Shown piece by piece: positions 21,309 to 36,300 of a stretch of DNA of 64,000 nt; position 1 is the first letter of the stretch; each line of letters begins with the position of its first letter. Below the pieces are notes generated by a model. That model was not told where the DNA came from, did not search any database, and was given only the letters and a program-made list of their open reading frames with translations. The position numbers and the translations under genes are program-made. The stretch covers positions 15,562,001 through 15,626,000 of the forward strand of contig CM059621.1 of the NCBI GenBank assembly GCA_030435675.1, in the 5' to 3' direction. This stretch comes from Steinernema hermaphroditum. Taxonomy: Eukaryota > Nematoda > Chromadorea > Rhabditida > Steinernematidae.

Positions 21309-24300
21309 TTAAACAGTTGTTTGTTGGCATTGCTGATCCTCCTTCTTCTTGCTCTTTGGAGTCGGCGGCTGAGTGACTCTCAGCAGGAATTGCCTGTTGG
21401 CGGACGCATCGCTGTCGGTCGCCGTTGTTTCTCCGCCGCTCTGCGCTGAGGATATCCGCCTTCTGGGAGGTGAGGAAGAGATGCGGAATCGCGGAGTTTT
21501 CACCGGCTAAACGAAGAAATGGCCTATGGAAAGGAAGACTACTTTTACCGATCGTGGTGATGGAGGTACCGATGGCTGAGGCCTCATAAACGTCCGATCT
21601 CCGTCGCTTATCACAGGAGACACCATGGCGGCAGCGTAGCTACTATAGGGATTAGCGTACTCCAGTCGGGGATCGTCTCCCAAGCCGAAGTTTATGGGCG
21701 TCGGGTCCCGGAACGAATTCTCTTCGGTCGGTGGCCGCGTGGCGTCTCTACGCTCTTCGTCACTGCTCTGTAGGAGGTTCATGTTGGAGCGGCGGGCGAG
21801 GTCTTCGTGGTCGAGCGAGAGGTCGACATCTCGATGGGCAAGCTGGGCAGTGGACTGAGCGTGCTCTTGCGTTTTGATCCTAAATGAAGATTCTCTTGAA
21901 GAGGCTACATGATTTTGCGGGTGACAAGTCATTTTGGAATATTCCACGAGCAAAAAAGTCCAATCGCATAGTTCCCGACATCATTGCGTCCCCGACAAAG
22001 CTGAGATTTTCTTGCGATTGCTACCAAGTGTCCAAATCCAAAAATTTCAAGGAGAAAAATTTGTGACAAAATACGAACAATTATAGGGCAAATCTCCACA
22101 AAATTACTCGGGGGAAAATGTCAATAAACGTCTGTTCAAGCCTGCATCAAGGACGTGAGATAAGCTTGATCGCTGTCCGATAAAAACGCGTTTTTTACAA
22201 AAAAAAGCATATTTTCGTGTTGCAGAACTTTTTAAACACCCTGTATAATGTATGAAACCGTTATTGCATGAACTTGTAATTATTTGAATATGATTTGAAT
22301 CAACTTTCCCTATTATCAGACGTTTCCTTCCTTATAGGTTGCGTACGAAAGCGGCCGCGTAATCCACCAAAAATTTTAAAGTCTTATGCCAAACGCAATG
22401 ACAAAAAATATGTGACAAAGTGCGAACTTTTCATCAACTGCGACAAAAGACGTTAAGGAGGATAGAAGCAGTGACGGATTTGTTTACGAATTTGTCTTCT
22501 CGCCCCACAAATGCACAAGGCACACAAAGTCACATCGTTTACATTGGACTTCTGCTGGCTTCGGTTGGAGATGATGTCCGCGCAGAGCGATCAACGATCA
22601 TTATGCGCGAGTATTGAAGCGGCAAAAATTGTCATATCTCGTCTTGAGTTTCGTCACCTATCCAACGACAGCCAATCTTAAATCTCATGCAGAAAGGAAA
22701 GTCTGTCAAATGAAAAAAAAGAGTAGGCTCTAAAATATTGATACTCAAATTATTACCAAATTAGAAGATTTCTTCCATTATACACACCGTACAAGCGTCA
22801 AGCAAAAAATTACACGTCTCTTTTACCGCTAATATCGTGGACAGGGCTGTTCAAGTCTCGAAAAAGACCCAAAAACATGACACGAGGGCGAATTGAATAA
22901 GATTACGGGTTGGACTCTAATTGTTTTTGAGCTAAGAACATGTGTGCTAAGAAAGGTTAGAGAATTTTGCACACGCTTTCACTTTCACTTTCGTCGACAT
23001 TTTGGGAAGTCATAAAGGAATCTAACCGAATCAAAGTTTGCGGCTTGTTACCTAACTTCAGACAAAAATTACACCTCTCTTTTACTGTTGATATCGTTGA
23101 CAGCGCTGTGCTCGAGCAGTCTCGAGCAGAATATCCGAATATCCAAACAGGTCTCAAAAATCCAGACTTAAGATCGAAAGTGTTGGCATTTATGAGTCCG
23201 CGTCTCTGTCATTTGTGCCATTTCCGCATTGCTAACGAACGTGCCACGTGCCAAGATTTCGAAATAGAGGCGTTCAAAAGATCAGAAAGGATCGTCTAGT
23301 GACAATAATCGATAAAAATCAGTAAAATTCAAGTTTACTGAACGATGATGCAAATGTCAAAATAAACTGCGCTCAATTATGCAGCCCCTGTCAGTTAAAT
23401 TGTAACCAACAAAATGTTGTTCTTTCTTTTCAGGTTATCAATCGCTTGATAACAATTTGGTGAACGAAAATACAGACCTTTATCTCATGGAATCTATTCT
23501 GTTGGTCATACGGTCAGATTTAGGCACCGTTCACTATCTTTAAAATTCACTCATGTAAATCATTTTAGCCTCGTAGGTGAGAAACATGTTCTTAAGGATG
23601 TATCACGTGTATTTATATAGACCGGTTCTTGAACACAGAATCTGGTCTTCTCGGTGGTTCAACCAAACGTCGCTCCTTGTGGTCCTGCGATAACCCAAAC
23701 AATCTTCGATTTCGGGACACATGATATTGATTACGGTTCACAACGATACAGTTCGGCAAATACGCAACTCTGCAAAAATCTAATCCACCGATTCTTCGCG
23801 CTTTCGAATCCAAAAGTATCTGGAACAATTGAAAAATCCAAAAAACAGCACAGTACGTTCCGCAATAAAGAGTCGATGTCGATGAGGCAAAAATTGCCGT
23901 TGAACCGTGAGCATGCGTCAAAAGTTGCCGATTGTATTGTATTGTATATGTAACTTTATTAAAAATGGCGTCAAAAGGCAAATGTTGCAATAATTAAAAA
24001 TAACTATTCCAAATAATTTGCGCACCCTAAATCAGCTGAATTACGATTTCAGCAACAAAATTGTGTCTTGAGCTTCTAAGCCGCTAATAATTTGAACGAA
24101 GTGCGAACCTATGTCATAGAATCTATTCTGCACATGACGGTCGGTCGGACTTAGGCACTTTTCTGTTCAATATCTTTAAAATGCACACATTTTAGTACCG
24201 AAGATAAGAGAAATATTCTCAACGATGTTTCACGCTTGTCCTTATATCTGAATCGCCATTCCACCAAGCGCTCCCACTACACTTACACATGTCTCTCAAG

Positions 24301-27300
24301 AATGCTCCAAATGTCCTGCTCCCTATTCCCATTGTTTGCTAAGCTTCGTTTCATCGATTGCATTGCTATATGTATCACTTACGGTGTCAGACGATGTCTC
24401 TCCTGCATAGAAATCGCCCTCCTAGCCGGATGAGGTGCCAAGAGCCAGTTATTGCCCGCCAGCGGCCTCACCTCGTCCGCTCCATCTAGGGACGAACGAG
24501 AAGACTTCGTTCGGAAACTCCGATCTTCGGCTGTCCTCCAGGAGTTCAGCGCCGACGCCGACTTCTCCATCATCGGCGTTCGCTCGTCCTCCATGAACTG
24601 ATCCTCCTCGCTGCCTACAGTACCCTCAGTGCCACTGGACCGGGACCTATCGTCGTAAGAGAGCAATTCGTGTTCTTCTTGCACGGGTTGTGAATCTCCA
24701 GAAGCCTTGCTGGCTTCCACATCTTCTTCTAGAAGTTTCTTAGCTTTTAGCCTAAACTTGTGACTCTAAAAGGACATAAATTGGTTGGTCATACTTCTTA
24801 GGATCGGCCAATCCGATGCAAACGAGGAAATTCTCTTTCCAGTTCAGTTTGACCCTGGCCAGCGCGTCTTCTTCTTTTTCAGGTGGTTCGTGGGCTAAAA
24901 GCTGTTGGTGGGGGTCGTTTTCGTCTTCTCCGTCGGAGGTGTTCTCGACTTCGTTGAGACTTCTAGAAAAGTGTAAGATTGAGAACTTCGTGACCAAAAA
25001 TTCAAAAGAGCATCGGCTGGGTCCCAAATCAACAAATAAGTGACCTAGCGAATGGTCGCCCCCTTTCTTCACTCGTTCTAACTTTTTACATTACATTACA
25101 TTTACTCTTGACTCAATGACATTCGTCATGCAAGAAATCTCATAATGCACAATGAAGAACCGCATATCACCGTTGTCGCTGCTTCTCTTCTTTCTTCGGC
25201 GGAGGGCACGACGTCGGAGTTGAAGGCGGCTGTCCCATCATTGTGCGCGGGCTTCGAAGCAACAAAAAAGCTTTATCCGGAAGTAGCGCGGAAGGTGGAG
25301 CTCGGCGGACGAAAGAAACCCATTGACGGAGCGGTTGCCGGAGCAGACTTCGAAGTTGGAGCGATTCTTCGGCTTGAGTGGGCGGCGCTGGTGGTCGGGC
25401 GATGCTGACGGTATTCTTGGCGAGATATAATTCGGCGTACGTTCCACGCCAGCCACGACGGATTGGAACGGGCCGATCATTGCGTTTACAATGCTTGAGA
25501 TTTCCATCCTTCCCTAAGTCCCGCGTGGCAACAAATATAGCGAACCGTCAGCCGTATCAAAGGTCCACCCAACCGTGCCAACGGAGAGAATAAGAGGCCG
25601 TACTACAAAGTAAAGACGGATAAGAAGACATTACAGGGTGTCACATCGACAACCTTCGGGTGCCCGCAACAATAAATCAGATCTTCAAAAATTAATGAAA
25701 TAAAGTCGCCAAAGTTTGGCTTTTAGTAGGTGAGATGCTTGCAAAAAGTAACAAGTAAACCGAACTTTCGACATTTTTTCGGGAGCACTATCCCCTCTGT
25801 TCCCCCCTTGGCCGGAAATTTGTTGTTGACTACGTCTATGGTCATAACTTGGTTATCCTCAGCTCCACATTGGAATCATTCAAAACGGCACTCATTCGTT
25901 TCAAAGAATTACTACTTCAACCTTTAACAACGACTTTGACGACTAACGAGGTAAGGCCTCGAAGTGACTGAGTGGCTAAGATTAGGTGGAGTGGATAGAG
26001 AACGCGCTGTAGAGTCAAGCACATCTCAGAATTCGATTCCATATCTCGCAAAATATAAGCTCCTTGCAATAGACCAGACTTGTCGTGGCAGGACCCACAA
26101 ATGCGACCGAGGAGCAAAAATCAGCACAATTCTTGAGTGTGCTTCTCAGATGCAGCCCACGATTAGATAATTTGAAGTCATTTCTAGGTGAGTTACTCAC
26201 GTTTTGTCCAAAAAGAAAGCTGAAACGAAACTTTTTGGTGGGTCCTGCCACGATCGACCAGTTCATATTTTTTACCGTTCTGAGTCTAGTCTTAAGCACT
26301 GAAACTTCATTGGCAGGCGAGTTTAGAGGCGTAACTCCCCAGCCTGGCCTCCGCCAAATCCATCGAAAATTATGAAAAATTTTAAAATATGTCCCATTCA
26401 CCACGCATCACATATGCTATTCTTCCAGAAGATATTAATTAGATAAATTAGATAACGTCTGAGGGGCACTGTCAATCAAAGCAAAAATGAGAAGAACTGT
26501 GGCTGTACATGTTGCGTACGAAAATTTAAATTATGACGTCGTTCGGACATTGCCCTTGATTGACGACTTTATTGGCTGACGAGTTTAGGCGCATGACTCT
26601 CCAGCCTGGCCTCTTTCCACTCCACCTAATTTTATCCCTGTCAGGCACTTGGAAGCCTTCCCTTGTGTTCAATGTTAAAGCCGTGTCTCAATGGTGACAG
26701 GAAAAGGATCAGACTGTTCTATGCCAAAAATCCTTCAAATTATCATTTTCCGCATTTGGTTTCCGATGCAGAATAAGGAGAACTCTGTAGATGTTGAATT
26801 TCGCGTTTTATATGCAAGGAATGAAAAAGTTCGAACATGTGATGCAGGCTATCAAAAATCAGGAAAAATATTAAAATTTGTCCCATTCTTCACGCATATG
26901 TTATTCTACAATTCCAGAAAATTACACATACACATCCTTATAGGTTCTTGGAGAGATATGATCGACTCATCGCATTCAATGAACAGAGCATTGAACATGT
27001 CAGATGTTCAAGCCGGGTCCCAATTATGACAGGAAAGGGAGAAAAAATTGCCTCAAAAATTCTTGAATTTATCATTTCGTGTGATTGTTTACAATATGCA
27101 GGCTATCAAAAATGTAGATAAAGGTACATCTGAACGCATCGCAAAAATTTTTTGATTTATCATCTCGAGCGTTTGACATGTAAAACAATGTACGAGTCCA
27201 ATTTGAAGTGCCCCGAAAATTGGAGCTATTGGTAAAAATCATACGCACCCTTATGGTATTCGCAGATTTCAGACATGCCACTGCAACTTGGCTTATTTGA

Positions 27301-30300
27301 TAAATGAAACGACTTTATTCATGACCTATCCACTCATTGAAATGGTTCGTTGATAGCAACAAACATAAAGAAATCACATGAATCCTTTCATTTATCAACT
27401 AAGCCAAGTTGCAGTTCAAACGACTGCAAGAAGCGGTAAATAAATTTAATAGATTCGTAGTTTCAAGCACCATCCAAAAGTCCTAAAAGTGCCTCACTGA
27501 AAATCCTCCAATCCGATTTCTGATAGCATTGATTTTCACTGTTTCGAATGCTAAACACAGCCGGTACACAAATGCAAGCATAATAGCCTCCAAAAAGCCA
27601 CGAATTCCAAGAATCGGGAACACTAGGTTCACAAAAATTAAATTTTGTGCGACCACCTTTATGTAATAAACTTGTCTTCCGAATATTTTCCTCAGCACAC
27701 GGCAACACACGCAATGAGTTAATAAGAGCCCCAAAAAAAGAGTTAATAAGAGCCCCCAAAAATTCACAAAGAATAAGAGTCCCCAAAAATTCACGAATTC
27801 CAAAAGTTACATTTTGTACCACAAACTTTCAGTGTTAAATTTGTATTCGTTGAAAACTAAAAAAAACTCAACTAACATTTAATAAAATAGGTCTTATTCA
27901 GTCATTTGTGCCCCATCAAATTGGTCGTTCACGCTGAGTGATCGGAGTGAAGTACAAAAATAGTGAACGAAAGTGAACATGCTATCGGAGTAGCGACCAA
28001 CACGGTTACATTTAACTTTCCCAACGTTTTCCTCACCCCCAAAACCCCCTGTGGAATGTCTTGGGAAGATGAAGGTCCCAAAAATTCGTGACAGTATGGT
28101 TCTAAGGACGTCATCATAGATCGGACACTAAACCACGGACACAAATTTCGTCAACCTCTTCATCTAGCACCACCAATCTAATCAACTCACCCGAACGACC
28201 GCACAAACCGCCTTTTATCGAAGAATTACTACTTCAACCTACACAAAACTGTACAGTGACAGTTGGGGCCAGAAAGAAAAATTTATGACCCGCGATGGAA
28301 GGTTCAAAAATTCATGATAGTGTCGTTTTAAAGACTTCTTCATAGATTGCGCGCTAACCCACGTACACAAGTTTCAAGCCCCAAAGTTTTCTCCATCCCC
28401 AAAATCCTGCATAGAAAGAAGATTTTTCGAGTTCTGAGGTTGATGACCTTCAGAAATCGTGCTAGTGTCGCTTTAGAGACATCTTAAAAAGAGACTAAAA
28501 GCCAAATCACTGACACAAGTTTCATCGGTCTCATTGCCTAGCACCACCAATCTGGACTCATAAAAACAGGACTCACAGCAACAACAACATTGATTAACTC
28601 ACCCCAACGACGGTACGAACCGCCTTCCGTCAATGCTTCTTGGCAGAGACCTCGCCCCATGAGAGTCGTCGTCTGAACTCTCGAAGTGGTGGCGCTTCTT
28701 CTTGTCGTGACCAAACGCGACTCCATTCTGGTGTCCATGACCGTTATGTCTGCGCCTTCCCCCTCCCGCCAACTCGAAGATCTTCTTCTTCTCTTCTGTC
28801 CGTTCGTGCATCAACTGATTCGAAAGGTCGGTGTTTGCCTCCCGCAGACCTCTGACCAGAGCGAACAGAAAGTAGATTATTAGCCTAAGATATCCCTTTT
28901 GATCCGCGTGATATAAATTGGACTCACAGTAGCAGTAAAAGTATTGGGACGACAATTCCAGGCGAGACCATGTACTTGATAGCGTCGACCAGGTTTCGAT
29001 TGAGGTTATTTTGAATGACTTCAGTTAGGATACTGTAGAATCGCTCTTGTCTCCCGAATGGTCCACAGTTCTTGGACGGCTTCTTGGAGGCGATCACATA
29101 TCCTACAGGCAGGGTGCAGAGAAACAGCATCAGGAGAAGAAGCATCAAGTAGAAATTGGAAGATCTCGAAGCGCGGAATATCTGTCTTGCTGGAACGTTG
29201 CAGGTCATCACTGCCCAGCCCCTGATGTACATCAGAATGATCAGTTTGATGTTGTTGAGTGCTGGAAGCATCGGGACGAAGAATAGCCCTAACCAGATCA
29301 TTCCCTGGTTGTTCACCAGGTGGAGGACATTCTCGGCCACTTTGAACTCTCCGTATTCGGGCTAAACGAGCTGTACGTACTTTATGCGCCAGCTCCTAAC
29401 TCACGAAGGTACATTCCAAGTTCCAAAACCACCAGGTATTACAGTATCTGACCCATAGACCTCTCAAGAAATCTATGACCAAGATGGCGGCAATCGTCAT
29501 AAGAAGGTCCATGTTCACCAGTTTGGTTATTTCCTAGACTTAAGATAGAAACTGATCGACAGGAACATGTCATACCTGACCGATAAGAGTCTCCCAACAA
29601 AGGTCATCGTAATTTCCGGCCAGCCTCGGCTGTGCATAGATCGTGTGGGCGTCCTCATCGGCCGTTGTGTTATAGCTCAGAACGACCGTTTCATGATCGG
29701 ATCGATTGTGGTTTCCCCAATCGTGTTTCCCCACTTTTCGCGTCGTGAAGATCGTCGTGTTGAGACGCGTTTTGTTGGTTGCCGACGAGACGATCACCTT
29801 CGGGTTATGCACAATGAGAGGTCCAAAATCGGAGAAGACGCTGGTGGTGGGAGGTTCGGGTGGCAAGGGACTTGTAAACCCATGGGTGTCGTTCAAATGG
29901 TTGGGTCCGTGAATATCTTGTAAAATTTGCCTGAAAAGATTTTGATTACGAGTCTATCATGATAGAGTGGACGGAAAAAGTGCTCCTCCACGACGATTGC
30001 AAAAATACATGGAGTGTTAATCTAAAGTGACTAGTCGGCCCTTTCAGAAAAGGGACCATGTATTTCCAAGTTGACCTTCACAATGGTTATCCAATTTGAG
30101 CTGAGACTCCTGTTTGTTGTGCATATGGCACTCTCTCAGCTCTGTCGTACTTTCGTCTGTGCTGGTCCACAAATGACGACATCCGAGGAAATGTCTGAGA
30201 ATAAGACAAAAGTCAAACAATGAGGCCAAAAAGTGGTCCAGAACAATTTTTGATCTCATACCCGGCATCCCCTATATATAAACGGAGAACAGTTGAGATG

Positions 30301-33300
30301 TAAACGCTCTACTTCCACTATGTCTCTGGCGATGCTAGGCTTTAAGTTTATTTTGTAATTAGCAGAGTTGTCAGTTCGAGTTTCCTAAAACTTTACAGTT
30401 TTTTTTCGCCCACGCTAGCCATTTACATGAGCGCCAATCTTGCCGCCCGCAGGGCTACAGTTTTAGGCCCCAACTTCAGCTTTTTGCATGAGCGCCAATT
30501 TGAGACAAACCACTGAAGATGTTATTGAGTGTACTGGACCGTTTGTTTCGCAAAGGATACGATCGGGAGTATCGGTTTACTCTCAAAAATATTGTTGTTG
30601 ATATAAAAATATTGATTTGTTTCATGCAATGTTTCCTTCTGTGACCAACTGTATCAGTACATTGTTGCACCAACTTAATTCGCTCCCAGCACATATGTTG
30701 TATCATCTTTTGGTTTTGGTCCATCATTCAATCTTCATGGTCGGCGAACCACCACCATGATAACCGAGATCCCGATCTCCCCGAGTGCTCAAATTGTGAC
30801 ATAAGCGCCTCCCCAAGTGATGCGGAGTGGAGGACTCCTCTAGAAGCCTCTAAAAACCAAAAGCATTTGTTTGGTAGAAGACGTGAAAAAAAGAACATGA
30901 ATTGTTCACAAGTTTAAATTTTTGAAGTATATCTGTATCTATCGTGGCTTCTACAATTTGTCTTGAAAGATTTTTATTACGAGCATATGATGATAGAATG
31001 GAAGGCAAAACTGTTAACTCATGCCGCAAAAATATATTGAACGTATATTTTTGCGAATAAAGCGAATAAGGCGGTCCTTTTAAAGAAAAAGAAGGCTTTT
31101 GAATTTACGAAGAGACTGTCCGAGACCGTACGAGACTAAGTGGACCTCCACAAACGTTTTTCATTTTGAGCTGAGAGATTCCTATTCGCTATTCATATTC
31201 ACTTTCTTGTCACCATCTGCGCTCATTTACTTTCTGTGAATGCCGGAGAAGTGGGCCTACCTTGAATACCTTGAGTAAAAGATGTCTCTTTTTGGTAAAG
31301 AGAATGTACTTTAAAAAACACTGTCTGTCGAACTGGGGCTGGGTCCCACCACGATCTCCCGGCTACAGTGTGTGTGGGCTGAGTAAGCGAGGAGTAGCCG
31401 TTGTTGTTGTTGGTTTTGTGGCACGGATAAAGTTGTTTTTGTTGCAACGTGTGTTCCTCGTTCCGCACAAGCGCGTCCCGTCCGCCGATTACCTCTCGTA
31501 TCCAGCCCGAGGATACAACATGTCTCAGTCTAATTGTATGTTAAATTTTACTTAAATCAATTACGCAGTCTTGGCCTGATTTTCTGTGATATAATTGCAA
31601 AAATTTTATTAAAAGTGATTGAGACAAGCCGTTGAAGATGTAATGGAGTCACAACGGGTGTACTGAATAGTGAATAGTGTACCACCATGTTCGGTTAACT
31701 CCAACGTTTTCATTTGATTCAGTGCTATAACAGTCAACGGGGATATCTAGCAGGTCGCTATCACTCACAGCTACTATGCTCACATAGCGACTCCACGAGC
31801 TCATTTCGATTTCACAGAAACAGAGGCCAAATGTTGAAAAAATGAACCAAGGATTTCCAAAAAATAAGACTGCCCGAGACCGTACCTTTTCAAGTCGACC
31901 TAAACAATGGCTCTGCACTTGACATGAGCTGGCACGAATCCCTGCCTTAATTACAAAAATTTCACAAAAAAATGATTGAGACAATCCAGTGAATGTGTAA
32001 TTGAATCACAGCGGGTCTGTTTTGTTACGGGGAGAATCAGAGCTACACTTACAAGAATATTGTTGTTAGTTAGATGGGAACGGGCCACACCCTCTAATTT
32101 CGCGATGTTTCCTTCTGTGATCAAACGGCTGAGCACATTGTTGCACCAACTTAATTCTCTTCCAGCACATGTGTTGTGCCTTAATATGTATTTGTATGTG
32201 CATCTTTTGCGTCATTCCATCTTCATGGTCTGAAGAACCGACCAGAACAAAAATACCACCAGGACAAGCAAGATCCTATGACACCCGAGTGCTCAGATTG
32301 TGACATACGCGCATTGGAGACACCGAATCTTCTACCGGAGTGGTGGACCAGAAACCTCTATGAAACCAAAAGCTTCGTTTTGCAGAAGCCGTGGCAGAAA
32401 TGAACATAAATTCGTCAGATGTTTGCAAAGTGTGAAAATTTGGCTACATTTGCCATAACAGAATGGGGGCAATGCCGATAATGTTTATGAATACAAACAA
32501 GGAAGATACATTTTTGATAACAAATGCGAACAGATTCATATTTCTGTATACCTAAGAAATCTTTGGAAAACTAAGTAAAGCCATAAACGAAACGGTTCAA
32601 AAATGTAAAATAAGTTATAGGGTGAAAAGCTTTTCTAATTAGTTGGTATGGTCGAATAAGGAGGATAGAAATGATAAGGAGGATACACATTATAACAAAA
32701 AAAATTAGTTTAGTTTAGTTTAGTTTAGTTTAGTTTAGTTTAGTTTAGTTTAGTTTAGTTTAGTTTAGTTTAGTAGAGCAAAGTTCAAAACTAAGAAAGC
32801 TGCAGTTTTGAAACACTGTGTTCACGGCGTCTCGTTTTGCACAAAAAGGCACAAATCACACCGTTGACATTAACATCCGTCTTCGACTCGATCCTATTAG
32901 AGCTCTGAGTAGCACTCGCTGAGCAGTTTGCGCGGGCACTTAAGAGGCGAAGAACTGATTTCCGTAAAGATTCAGACGATGGAGCACAGCAGGCGAAAAA
33001 AAAGGGGGGAAACCATCATCGGAGCAGCTGGCGTCGCGGGAAAAAAAGAATTGGAGCGCTTCTTCGGCTTAATTCTTTGTCGGCGCGGGTGGAGTAGGGC
33101 GGCAGTGACTGGCTTCTTGGTAAGACGTTGGAACTACGAATGCCTGGTGTTCCATGCCTTCTGGGAGCCGGAGCTGGCATTGTTTGGTTATCAACACAAT
33201 TCAAGAGATCGTTCACGATCGTTCAACATATTGTACAGAAGATGCCCTGGGCTCCCACCACAAAGCCCCTGTACCGTAGCCTCGGCCGCGCGAGCGAGTG

Positions 33301-36300
33301 CCATCCGCGCAGCGTTCCTTTTTTCGTTATCGGTGTTGTTGTACACGTTGTGATTGATTTTGTAGAAACCAGGAACCGTCCTCGTGGACGGATATAAAGT
33401 GTTTTCTTAAGTTGTGTCCGGCATCATTGACGGCGAGAACTACCGCTCATTTCTCTCATTTCTTTCTTTCAGAGCCAAAAAATCACAAAAATGAAATAAC
33501 TGTTTTATTGCTTTCACCGAAGATCGCCACACAATAGGTGTAGACATGTTCTAAAATATATAATGCTAGCATATCGGCTTATTGGCATCAAAAACTGTAA
33601 GACTTTAAAGTATAAACTTTGTAAATTAGTTTAGATCAGAGCAACTAAAAATATCTCCATGGCTTGATTCGCGTTTTTTATTCATTTCTGTTACACCACA
33701 AAAATATCCAACGCAAAGAAAAGTATTAAACCCACCTCGCCATCCGTTGATGTGCCACTTCGTAGTACGTGTTCTCCACCAGTGATTTTCCATTATTCGC
33801 CAGATGATAAGTCATTTCATTGGCTTTCATCTTCGCTTCCAAGGCATTCAACATGAACATTAAGGATACGATTAGTGTATAGTAATTGACGATATACAGA
33901 CAGAGTACCCTGAAAAGTAGGATTCTGTTCAAAAATACCGTTTCTTCATACCTGGCTAGTTGCAATCTCAATGCGAATCGTGGATGATACCTCTCCATCT
34001 TCCCGATTAATTCGAAAATATTTGGAAAAATCAATGTAATGAAAGACACTGTTATAGATACAGCGTTCTGAAATGGCATCAGGTCGTCCATACAAAAATT
34101 GTTGCTCTGACCTGCTTTATAAATGTGTCTTTTTCGGTTATTTGACTGACCGCTAAAATCGCCCACACCGATAAGGCGAGCATGGTGAAGATGACCATGT
34201 TGGCGAACGCTCGAAGAATTATCTGCACACAGGCGAATTTTTTCTTTACGTTCACGTTGTATTCGGCTATCGCCTCCTAGAATAGAACAAAGTGACAATT
34301 GTAATGACGGTTCATTTCGAACGCAAAAATATAGTGCATAGCAGATAACCAAGTGACTATCATATTAATCGAATATCAAAATAAGTAATTAATGAAGCTC
34401 TGAATTTGTGGAAAAAAATACAATTGCGAAATGGGCACATGTATGTGTATGTATTGCGGGTGCACACGGTATGCTGAATCTATAGTTTTCCTTAGCTTAC
34501 CATGCCTTTTTAAGCCAAAAATGAATAAAATTAATAACGAAGATTCATGAAGCCTAGTTGCGAAATTCGGGTGGTGGGACTACGACTTCCGGGAGTCCCA
34601 ATTCCCTCTGGAAGCCGGAACACTCAAAACTGCCATCTGACCAACCAGACACTTCAGAGACCGACCGGGGCAATCGACCGCTCGCCACCAAAATTAATAG
34701 GAAAAATGTACTGGGTTCGTTGTTCTTGAAAATATCACTCAAAAATGTACTTGCAAGTCCCTCCGTGCTGTCAATAGCTCTCGATTTCGCTACCACGACA
34801 CGAGTGAGAGTCAATTTCAGAAAACAGTTTTTAAATGGCGAAACGTCAATATAATCTGTCCAAAAATGGCCGTAAAAATGTCTCAGTAGTTAAGCGCTTC
34901 ACTATAAAAAATATTGCAGGAAAATGTCTACTTTTAAAGTCGTGTACACGTGTAAAGTCGTGAAAATGTCGACAGCAGAAAACAGGTCTTTATATTTAAA
35001 AATTGAATGTTTAGGCAAGTTTTTTGGACTGCTTTGTCATCCAGCGAAGGCAGTCATTAAGACGCACAACAGGGAAAATACTAAAATAAAAAGGGAGCTA
35101 TTGGGTGCATTGAAACGTACTGGTGGGGGACCGACCGCTCGCCACCGCGACACGAGTGGGACCACAATTCATGAAGCCTAGTTGCGAAAATCACTATACG
35201 TCCCCTTTATTATTCTTAAACCGTAAGTTTTAAATAGGACCACGCATGAAAACTGCTTCAAAATGAAAAATAGTAGTAAATACACGTTACTACACAAATC
35301 ACCAAACTCTACACAAGTGGATGGCTCGCTAAGCTGGTAAAGCTGACCTCACCCTTCGCTTTAAAAATCACTTACCCTGAATTTTATAACATTGGCCATG
35401 ATGAAATTCCCGGCAGTTTCAGCATTTCCAATCGAATAATCCCATCCGGCAAAGGTTTTCCAATTGAAGACGTACTGCTCCGCTTTGCCACCAGTCAGTT
35501 TACTTGATCGAGCGTTTGCAGCCATCCTAAATATGTAGTCAGCTGAGGGTGATAATATCATGTATTCAGATGCCACAGGTTTAAAACGATTGAAATGTAC
35601 GAAAATTTGGTGAGAACTTTGCGTCATAGCATGTGCATCTATGGGACCTATGGGGCCTAGTAGAAAAGTAAATATATGTCGATTTCTGATTCCTATCGAA
35701 TGTTTTTAAATGACGTGAATCCACCATTTCCAAAACTTTGCTGAACGACAACACTGAGGAAGTAAAATAACGGATTTCGACATCGAGGCCACTGACGCTG
35801 CAATCAGAACTCGACTCAGGTCTGCCAGACAGCAGCGCTTTGGATGGAGAATCAAAAAACCGGCCTACTGGGAGGAAAACGAATGAACAGAGGATCAAGA
35901 CTCTTTTGTCAATAAATAAATAGTACGGCAAATACCAAAGCCGTCCGGGCAAAAATTAGAAACACTACACGGCTACTTTTATATTATAACATTTGTATAA
36001 GGAAGTACAGACGCTTACCTAATTCCAGCTATAATTCAATGATATCAATTAATTCCCTAATACAATAAAAAAAATCACCAGTTGAGTCTGCATATACCGT
36101 AGAGGCCGTCAAAGGCCGTCACACACTCCACGGGACAAGACCCATTGTAAATTTTGCCACGCGGTAAATGGAGATACTCCACGGGGTAGGACCGTGGAAA
36201 ATCGATGTATGTTTGTAAACCAGAATAGACTCAACATGTCTATTACAAATACTATAAGTCTCAGCGAGCAAGTGGCAAAAAATTGTCATATCTCGTCTTG

